Position numbers and translations under genes: made by a program. A stretch of 8,512 bases of DNA from Bacillota bacterium (GTDB lineage: Bacteria > Bacillota_E > Sulfobacillia > Sulfobacillales > Sulfobacillaceae): positions 1 through 8,512 of the forward strand of contig JAKAAL010000139.1 in the NCBI GenBank assembly GCA_021802375.1. Direction: 5' to 3'. Below are positions 1-4,578 of the stretch, piece by piece. Under the pieces are notes generated by a model. That model was not told the origin of the DNA and did no database searches. It was given only the letters and a program-made list of their open reading frames with translations. Position 1 is the stretch's first letter. Every line of letters starts with the position of its first letter.

Positions 1-72
1 CACAGGGCCCTGGATGAGTTCCTTGCTAACCCTTCCGATATCTCCTGTCAAAGGCCAGCGTGTATTATTGCG
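1..72. repeat. Inverted copy of 374-445 at the window edge
   Basis: Bases 1-72 are the exact reverse complement of 374-445; identity breaks at base 73. The inner copy (374-445) encodes the expected PVKGQ region of the oxidase, so it is the genuine one. The edge copy replaces the true 3' end of the gene with antisense sequence. Because it stops exactly at base 1, a fold-back chimera or assembly-graph artefact is the likeliest cause. Confidence 0.9.
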
Positions 73-1047
73 GCAGTGGGCACCCACAACCCAAACGTTC
101 TTGAAATGCGGCAGGAGGTCTATGATGGGGACGCCGTCGGGCGCACACGGACGCAAACCAGCCCATGATTCGATTAGTTGAGCCCGGTCTAATACCGGAC
201 ACAGATCCCTGGCGGCTTGACCGACCTGTAAGACCGCCGACAACGTGGGAGTCTGGTCAAATCCCGCGGTGGGTTCTTCCGTGCTTCCGGCTAATATCTG
301 CCCGCCGGATTTCGGCACGAGATAAACATTTTCACCGAAAACCGTCATGGACGTGGCCCTTTGTGCTGCCTGGCGCAATAATACACGCTGGCCTTTGACA
401 GGAGATATCGGAAGGGTTAGCAAGGAACTCATCCAGGGCCCTGTGGTGAGTAAGATGGTGTCCGCGGCAAATTGTCCCTGCGTGGAATCGACCCACCCCT
501 CATCGATGTGGGTGACGGTCACCCCTTCTATTATCTGAGCGCCTTGGCATAAGGCGCCTTGGGCCAGTGCTGCACTTAACTGGGAGGCGGTAACGTGCCC
601 GCCAGGGGTCCAAATCCCCCAGTGGATGTCCGGCCGCAAACCCGGTATGGCGTCAAGCAATTGTTGGCGATCCAAGGTTCGGACGGTTAATCCGTGGCGT
701 TGTTGCCATTCATACTGATGTTGCAGGGCACTATGCCCAGCTTTTGTTTCGGCGACTTGGATGATACCGCGTGTATCCAGATCCATATGGATTCCACCCA
801 AGTCTTTCAGTTCCAATTGCCATTGCTGATAACGTTGAAACGCCTCTAGTCCCCAGTCTAGCAAAATTCCTGGCTCATGCGCTTCTACTTGAGGAGGTAA
901 CATGCCCGCGGCACCATATGAGGTTCCCGAGCCCACGGTAAGCTGTTCCAATAGTGTGACCGTTCGTTGAGATCGAGTGAGTTCATAAGCGAGAGCCGTT
1001 CCAATTATGCCGCCGCCGATAATCAAGATGTCCGCATGCCGTTTCAT
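1..1047 (-). CDS. thiO: ThiO-like glycine oxidase / FAD-dependent amine oxidase, 3' end missing
   Basis: ThiO-type enzymes are cytoplasmic flavoproteins that oxidise glycine to the imine used for the thiazole ring of thiamine. The frame opens at ATG 1047-1045, 9 nt after a GAGGA SD (1057-1061), and stays open to base 1 (349 codons). The N-terminus carries a Rossmann FAD site, G11-x-G13-x-x-G16, with an acidic residue at E34 that suits ribose binding. PVKGQ (residues 216-220) and a later GLRPCAPDGVPIID segment are typical of the ThiO/DadA group. Only about the first 325 residues are trustworthy: the last 24 codons come from the inverted copy at 1-72, and the usual C-terminus (family length about 365-370) is absent. 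It lies downstream of doxA on the same strand, separated by a 272-nt gap. It could instead be another DAO-family oxidase, because substrate cannot be read from sequence. Confidence 0.72.
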   Translation of the reverse strand, partial: MKRHADILIIGGGIIGTALAYELTRSQRTVTLLEQLTVGSGTSYGAAGMLPPQVEAHEPGILLDWGLEAFQRYQQWQLELKDLGGIHMDLDTRGIIQVAETKAGHSALQHQYEWQQRHGLTVRTLDRQQLLDAIPGLRPDIHWGIWTPGGHVTASQLSAALAQGALCQGAQIIEGVTVTHIDEGWVDSTQGQFAADTILLTTGPWMSSLLTLPISPVKGQRVLLRQAAQRATSMTVFGENVYLVPKSGGQILAGSTEEPTAGFDQTPTLSAVLQVGQAARDLCPVLDRAQLIESWAGLRPCAPDGVPIIDLLPHFKNVWVVGAHCRNNTRWPLTGDIGRVSKELIQGPV

Positions 1048-1121
1048 CTACACCATTCCTCGAATCTGTTAGTAAGGGGACAGGAATCACCCTTTTCGAC
1101 AAAAGGGCGGGATTCGAAAAT

Positions 1122-1176
1122 AGCCCCCACGATGCAGCATCGTCGTTTTTGTCAATCATAGGCTTTCGTGGGGGCT
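1122..1176 (-). terminator. Stem-loop between doxA and the oxidase gene, possible terminator
   Basis: An 11-bp perfect inverted repeat (AGCCCCCACGA at 1122-1132, complement at 1166-1176) encloses a loop that holds a second small palindrome, GATGCAGCATC (1131-1141). On the minus strand it lies after doxA, and the 3' arm is followed by ATTTT, a weak U tract. The arms can be extended by GATTC/GAATC with a bulge. It could end the dox transcript or act in the leader of the oxidase mRNA. No promoter with good spacing was found nearby. Confidence 0.4.
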
Positions 1177-1313
1177 TGAATCATGTGCACAGGGGATTCT
1201 TCATATGGACTGTGTGGACCGTATTGATGCAGAGCTTTTGGATGATTCACCATTTGACTGCTGTAAAACACGTTGACTGTTTGCCCTTCTGTAGTAGCAA
1301 CAACATGCTGCAC
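1152..1313 (-). CDS. Possible 53-residue small protein after doxA
   Basis: A GTG codon at 1313-1311, 6 nt after the doxA stop, opens a frame that runs to TGA at 1154-1152. The 53 residues have a mixed, protein-like composition (for example TTEGQTVNVFYSSQ), rich in His, Tyr, Pro and Ser, with no membrane segment. I do not recognise it. In its favour are the tight spacing after doxA, which would allow translational coupling, and an otherwise unexplained 272-nt gap. Against it, there is no clear SD, the start is GTG, and its 3' end overlaps one arm of the 1122-1176 stem-loop. It could also be a frame-shifted tail of a once longer gene, or chance. Confidence 0.28.
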   Translation of the reverse strand: MQHVVATTEGQTVNVFYSSQMVNHPKALHQYGPHSPYEESPVHMIQAPTKAYD

Positions 1314-1319
1314 CTACAA

Positions 1320-1865
1320 TCAGTGATGAAGGGACACCCTGGTGTGCCAGGTCAGACCACTAACATCTTCCACCGTGACAATGGCATCGCGTTGTCCCTT
1401 GAGTGCGGTTTGGGCTCGACTGTCGAGGGGAAGTTGGATCGTTGCTTGCGCGGATAAGGGAACGACCAACCCCCACGGACCCGTCGACACTTTTTGAAAG
1501 AAGTATTTATTCTGAATGGAAGAGGGCAGAAGATGAGACAACTGTTTGGGTCCCCATACTTCAGCCGGTGTGGCCGAAGTCTCCCCTTGCACCTTGACTT
1601 GCACGACAAACGATCCATAGGTGTCGGGACCATTGGGGCGGTAAATCGTTAGGGCTAACCGTTGGGGACTTAACGCGGTCCCCGTTAAGACTAATTTCGG
1701 CGTTTTATTGTAGTTGACCAATTTCCCCCAGAGTCCGTGGTGTTCAAATTGATAGGCCCATAATGTCAGAAATATCGCCACGATTAACATCCATACACTG
1801 TGTTTTTTGAGTGCCGAATGCGGTGAGGGAATTTCTCGTTCGGAAACATTGTGCGATTCTTGCAT
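1320..1865 (-). CDS. doxA: Probable thiosulfate:quinone oxidoreductase small subunit DoxA
   Basis: DoxA and DoxD together form the membrane enzyme that oxidises thiosulfate to tetrathionate and passes electrons to quinone. The 181-residue product has a short charged N-terminus, one membrane anchor (about residues 24-38), then an extracytoplasmic beta-rich domain. As I recall the DoxA family, it has the same plan and the same motifs: N-x-x-K-T-P-K (about 51-57) just after the anchor and G-P-D-T-Y-G (79-84). The start ATG is supported by a strong GAGGAGGA SD (1873-1880) 7 nt upstream. DoxD lies upstream on the same strand but is now cut off by an IS110 element, so expression from the original operon promoter is probably impaired. 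The assignment rests on remembered motifs plus context. Without context this would be a hypothetical membrane-anchored protein. Confidence 0.62.
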   Translation of the reverse strand: MQESHNVSEREIPSPHSALKKHSVWMLIVAIFLTLWAYQFEHHGLWGKLVNYNKTPKLVLTGTALSPQRLALTIYRPNGPDTYGSFVVQVKVQGETSATPAEVWGPKQLSHLLPSSIQNKYFFQKVSTGPWGLVVPLSAQATIQLPLDSRAQTALKGQRDAIVTVEDVSGLTWHTRVSLHH

Positions 1866-2014
1866 CGAAGTGTCCTCCTCGTATAAAGAAATTGATTCTG
1901 CTACCCTGAGGCTTTATCTTGAGGCCTGCCTCGCGGTCAGCAGCAATCGGCATTCGGGATGATCAGGCTTGCCAGATCGGGTTTCGTCGGCGATGCTCGA
2001 AGAAGATCGGGACG

Positions 2015-2165
2015 ATTCAAGACTGCATTCCTCCTGCCGGATTGACGGCTTCGAAAGTCTGTGAGTCGGCGACGCCGCTTCGTCACAGTTAACGCGCGGG
2101 ATGCCGCTCCCCCCGTGGAGACCCGTGGCACCGGTCTATCGCACACCGCGGGTGGCGATGACGGC
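2015..2165 (+). ncRNA. Candidate IS110 bridge (seek) RNA in the left end
   Basis: IS110 left ends encode a structured RNA with internal loops that pair with target and donor DNA and guide the recombinase. Three hairpins stand in series here. The first pairs AGACT with AGTCT (2020-2024/2056-2060) around an inner GCCG/CGGC (2036-2039/2046-2049), leaving a large internal loop. The second is CTGTGA/TCACAG (2059-2064/2083-2088) around CGGCG-A-CGCCG. The third is ATCGC-A-CACC-GCG-GGTG-GCGAT (2138-2159). Position, strand and the stem-with-internal-loop form match the known arrangement. The RNA ends and the guide segments are not determined. Confidence 0.45.
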
Positions 2166-2251
2166 TTATAAGCGAGGTTGCGGCGAAGGCGTCGGCGCGT
2201 CGGCGAAATCCCGTTCCCGATGCATTCCTCCGCGAAGGGAGGTGAAATCCC

Positions 2252-3487
2252 ATGGATAGCGTGTTGTACGTCGGTATTGACACCAGTCTCGGGGCTCACG
2301 TCGTCTGCGCGATGGCGGCGGATGGCCAGGTCGTCGCGCGGACGACCGTCCCCAACGATCAGGCGGGGGCCGAGCAATTCGTCGCCTGGCTGCACCCCCA
2401 CGCCGCGCCGTACGCGCGGCTGGCCATTGGCGTCGAGGCCACGTCCGTGTACCATGTGCCGCTGATGGAATGGCTGACGCAAACCCCCGACTTGCAGCGG
2501 TGGCAACCCACCTGGTACGTCCTCAATCCGAAAGTCGTCCAGAAATTCCGAGAGACCTATGTGGATCGGGGCAAAACCGACCGAGCGGATGCCGCCCTGA
2601 TTGCGGATGTCATGCGGTTTGGGCGCGTCACGCCCTGGACCCCGCCGGATCCGCGCTATGCGGCGTTGCAGGTCTTGACCCGCCATCGTCGGCAGCTGAG
2701 CCACCTCATCACCCAAGAAAAAAATCGCGCGTTGGTGCAATTGTTTTGTGTCTGGGGGCAGTATGCCCATACGGAGGAGCCGTTTTTCTCGAACGTCTTT
2801 GGGGTAGCGTCGCAAACCGTGTTGGAACGCTACACGCCCGATACGCTGGCAGCCATCCCGCTGGCGGATCTGGTGGCGGAAATCGCGGCGGCCGGTCGCC
2901 AACGGCTGAAAGCGCCCGATGACATTGCGCAGACCTTGCACCGCTTGGCGCGGCGCGCCTTTCGGTTGCATCCGGACGAGCAGGACGCGCGGCACCAAAG
3001 CTTGGTCCTGCATTTGGACACCATCCGGGCCTTGGAACATCAACAACAGGCGCTGGACAAAGTGATTGCCCGTGACATGCAGGCGTTTCGCCAAACCCTG
3101 ACCACGATTCCGGGGATTGGTCCGGTCTATGGCGCGGGCCTCTTGGCCGAAATCGGTCCCATCGAACGATTTCCGTCGGAAAATGCCTTGGCCAAATATG
3201 CGGGGCTGACCTGGCGCCCGCATCAATCGGGGAATTTTGATGCCGACATCCGTCCGCTGACGCGGACGGGGAACGTCTATTTGCGGTACTACTTCATCGA
3301 AGCGGCGGAGAGGGTCCGGGTGCGGGACCCGCAGTTCAAAGCCTTTTACGAGAAGAAGTACCACGAAGCCACGCACCACGCGCATAAGCGGGCGTTGGTC
3401 TTGACGGCACGCAAGTTGGTCGGCGTGGTCTACGGGATGCTGACCCGGGGCCAAATCTACGACGAAAGGAAGTTGATGCCGCACTAA
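2252..3487 (+). CDS. IS110-family transposase (DEDD RuvC-like plus serine C-terminal domain)
   Basis: This recombinase moves the element as a circular intermediate under guide-RNA control. The 411-residue protein starts at ATG 2252, 7 nt after a strong GGGAGGTG SD (2237-2244). The N-terminal RuvC-like domain (PF01548 type) shows the acidic set D10 (VGIDTS), E62 (GVEATSVY), D110 and D113 (KTDRADA). A helical, coiled-coil-like middle (about 150-280) leads to the C-terminal Transposase_20 domain (PF02371 type), with IPGIGPVYGAGLLAEIG and then GLTWRPHQSGNF, where S326 is the probable nucleophile. All expected catalytic residues are present and the frame is intact, so the element may still be active. 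Its 3' end converges on doxD. The high GC of the gene gives long open antisense frames that are not genes. Confidence 0.95.
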   Translation: MDSVLYVGIDTSLGAHVVCAMAADGQVVARTTVPNDQAGAEQFVAWLHPHAAPYARLAIGVEATSVYHVPLMEWLTQTPDLQRWQPTWYVLNPKVVQKFRETYVDRGKTDRADAALIADVMRFGRVTPWTPPDPRYAALQVLTRHRRQLSHLITQEKNRALVQLFCVWGQYAHTEEPFFSNVFGVASQTVLERYTPDTLAAIPLADLVAEIAAAGRQRLKAPDDIAQTLHRLARRAFRLHPDEQDARHQSLVLHLDTIRALEHQQQALDKVIARDMQAFRQTLTTIPGIGPVYGAGLLAEIGPIERFPSENALAKYAGLTWRPHQSGNFDADIRPLTRTGNVYLRYYFIEAAERVRVRDPQFKAFYEKKYHEATHHAHKRALVLTARKLVGVVYGMLTRGQIYDERKLMPH

Positions 3488-3496
3488 AGGGATTGA

Positions 3497-3529
3497 CAAC
3501 TGATTTGCCATTATCTACCACCTCCTTTT
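3497..3529 (-). pseudogene. Orphan ribosome binding site and start codon cut by the IS
   Basis: On the minus strand, AAAAGGAGGTGG (3529-3518) is a near-ideal SD and sits 6 nt before ATG (3511-3509), which is followed by codons for A-N-Q-L. Within about 25 nt the frame enters the IS right end and continues only as antisense of the transposase. The site lies 119 nt after the doxD stop, in the same direction as doxD and doxA. The simplest reading is the first codons of a small gene, or of an upstream leader frame for doxA, split by the IS. No matching 3' part could be identified on the other side, where only about 60-70 nt separate the IS from doxA. Confidence 0.45.
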
Positions 3530-3630
3530 AGGCAGGTTTATGTTGACCTGGCCCTGTTCGTCGTTGTCCTAAGCTGATCGGTTCTTGACATTTAACCGCG
3601 GGACTTTAATTTCAGCCCGATGACAGGAAG

Positions 3631-4197
3631 TTAGGTCAGATGGAGATCAAGTGATCCCAGGCGCAAATGCCCATCCCAGTACTTATGAATCCAGTGGTCT
3701 ACCCCCAAAGACCCCGACCCCACGAAGAGCAGAATCATCGAGCCAATGCCTTCCACCGTCCCGATCTGAAACTCATCAATACAAGCCGTACCCAACCATC
3801 CATTGCCGAACAGCATGCCAAATGAGAGTAAGGCTCCACCCAGAGCGGCCAATCGGGTGAGTGTGCCGGTGAGCAAAAAGAGTCCCACCGTAAACTCAAT
3901 CCAAGTAAACCCAATGAGAAAAGCCCAAGCCCAATGCGGATGAAGAATCAGCCATTGAATCATCGCGCGAATGGGAGGCAGGGCATGAGGCATCATGGTA
4001 CTAAATTTGTGCCCAATATTGCTCTTGGCATACCAATCCAACTTACTCGGCGCATTCAGATAGCGTCGAGCCCATGCTGTGAGAAACTGAAACCCTAAAA
4101 TAAAGCGTAAGGGCCAGAGATACGACGTGGGAATCCAGATCGTTTCCGTTCCTTTCGGTGTGTTTTCGTGCTCATTGTGTGGTTGCTTCTGCACCAT
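3631..4197 (-). CDS. doxD: Thiosulfate:quinone oxidoreductase large subunit DoxD
   Basis: DoxD is the integral membrane subunit of the enzyme that couples thiosulfate oxidation (to tetrathionate) to quinone reduction. I chose ATG 4197-4195 because an AAGGTGG SD (4205-4211) stands 7 nt upstream, giving 188 residues; an upstream in-frame ATG at 4245 would add 16 residues with a poorer context. A polar N-terminus (about 1-22) precedes TM1 (about 26-43). A loop with HKFSTMMPHALPPIR then leads to three more hydrophobic segments, including FLIGFTWIEFTVGLFLLTG, LAALGGALLSFGMLFGNGWL and the GTACIDEFQIG segment before the last membrane helix. These are DoxD/DoxX-family features, and the HALPPI and GNGWLGTACIDE blocks fit DoxD rather than generic DoxX. 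It was probably the first gene of a dox operon, with a palindromic operator upstream and an IS110 element downstream. Confidence 0.85.
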   Translation of the reverse strand: MVQKQPHNEHENTPKGTETIWIPTSYLWPLRFILGFQFLTAWARRYLNAPSKLDWYAKSNIGHKFSTMMPHALPPIRAMIQWLILHPHWAWAFLIGFTWIEFTVGLFLLTGTLTRLAALGGALLSFGMLFGNGWLGTACIDEFQIGTVEGIGSMILLFVGSGSLGVDHWIHKYWDGHLRLGSLDLHLT

Positions 4198-4253
4198 AAT
4201 GATGCCACCTTCCGTTGTCTTGCGTGCCCGGGCAAGACCGCGCACGCCGATTA

Positions 4254-4275
4254 ATATGTGAATTCGTTCACATAT
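4254..4275. promoter_or_regulatory. 22-bp palindromic operator upstream of doxD (CRP/FNR-like)
   Basis: ATATGTGAA-TTCG-TTCACATAT is a perfect 9-bp inverted repeat with a 4-bp spacer. It contains exactly TGTGA-N6-TCACA, the half-site spacing of CRP-type regulators. It lies 57-78 bp before the chosen doxD start, overlapping the AT-rich stretch where a doxD promoter would be expected. An ArsR/SmtB-type repressor site, which also has AT-rich TGAA/TTCA arms, is an alternative. It could serve doxD alone, because nrdD starts 300 bp away. Confidence 0.55.
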
Positions 4276-4379
4276 ATCCTACAAGGACACGGCGCATCGT
4301 CATAGGACCATGTGGTCTATTCGCTCAGGGTCATCTGGGGCAGTCATTTTGGGACAAATTAACCGAATTTTATCGCGAA

Positions 4380-4507
4380 GGAGTCCTGCCAGGGGGACCC
4401 ATGGACCATCCAAGGTGGGGGCCTGCCTGCCAGACTCCGCACGAGAGCGCGGTTCGGCTCCTGAACGGGGGGCTCATGCCCCCACGATGCCGGGACCGCA
4501 GGGAGGC
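4380..4507 (+). ncRNA. Unidentified structured element upstream of nrdD
   Basis: This GC-rich block in the doxD/nrdD intergenic region can form a compact three-way junction. GCCTGCCTGC (4421-4430) pairs with GCAGGGAGGC (4498-4507) with one mismatch. That stem encloses the hairpins GAGC/GCTC (4445-4448/4457-4460) and GGGGGC-TCAT-GCCCCC (4468-4483). A competing pairing, GGAGTC (4380-4385) with GACTCC (4433-4438), cannot nest with the closing stem, so two states are possible. It does not match the cobalamin, TPP, SAM, THF or T-box consensus as I know them. It may be an nrdD leader RNA, but no promoter before it is evident, and it could be a remnant of something else. Confidence 0.35.
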
Positions 4508-4523
4508 TAGCGTGCCTTGAAGA

Positions 4524-4571
4524 CCCCAACAGGTTGTGGTAGGATGCGGATCACACCACAATATAGGGGGT
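4524..4571 (+). promoter_or_regulatory. Tandem NrdR boxes before nrdD
   Basis: NrdR is the repressor of ribonucleotide reductase genes; its box is a 16-bp palindrome (acaCwAtATaTwGtgt) usually found as a pair about three helical turns apart. Here CCACAATATAGGGGGT (4556-4571) matches at 12 of 16 positions. CCCCAACAGGTTGTGG (4524-4539) keeps the outer C-A-A and T-T-G-T-G positions. The two start exactly 32 bp apart. TTGTGG (4534-4539) and ACAATA (4558-4563), 18 bp apart, are possible -35/-10 elements, so bound NrdR would cover the promoter. The downstream box also overlaps the GGGGG that may serve as the nrdD SD. Confidence 0.6.
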
Positions 4572-4578
4572 ATTCTCG

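Larger units (their letters stand above)
1930..3500 (+). mobile_element. IS110-family insertion sequence (ends approximate)
   Basis: The element consists of one transposase gene with about 300 nt of GC-rich non-coding DNA on its left and very little on its right. That layout is typical of the IS110 subgroup, whose left end encodes the guide RNA; the IS1111 subgroup carries the RNA on the right and has subterminal inverted repeats. I found no terminal inverted repeats or target duplication, as expected for this family. The left edge is placed where AT-richer flank changes to GC-rich DNA (about 1920-1945). The right edge lies between the transposase stop (3487) and the orphan ATG (3509). Neither boundary can be fixed from this copy alone. 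It is inserted antisense to the dox genes, between doxD and doxA. Confidence 0.75.

Noticed and set aside
1048..1319. TPP or glycine riboswitch upstream of the thiO-like gene
   Set aside because: None of the conserved TPP elements (CUGAGA, ACCUGA) nor the glycine aptamer core is visible on the minus strand here.
1866..1930. Promoter for doxA using TTATAC (1886-1881)
   Set aside because: The hexamer is only one base from the SD, so the transcript would start inside the ribosome site, and no -35 element is found at the right distance.
1937..3511. 524-codon open frame on the minus strand
   Set aside because: It lies antisense to the transposase, has an Arg/Pro/Gly-rich shadow composition and shows no domain. 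Only its SD-ATG is worth keeping, and that is listed separately.
4390..4465. tRNA-like segment with GGTTCGGCTCC
   Set aside because: It resembles a T-loop, but the T-stem does not pair, the usual A58 is absent and no acceptor or anticodon arm can be built.
4246..4578. Cobalamin riboswitch, T-box or THF riboswitch before nrdD
   Set aside because: GGAGTCCTGCC (4380-4390) and GAGAGCGCGG (4443-4452) resemble short pieces of B12 and THF riboswitches, and GGGACCGCAGGG recalls a T-box. In each case the rest of the consensus is missing or in the wrong order.
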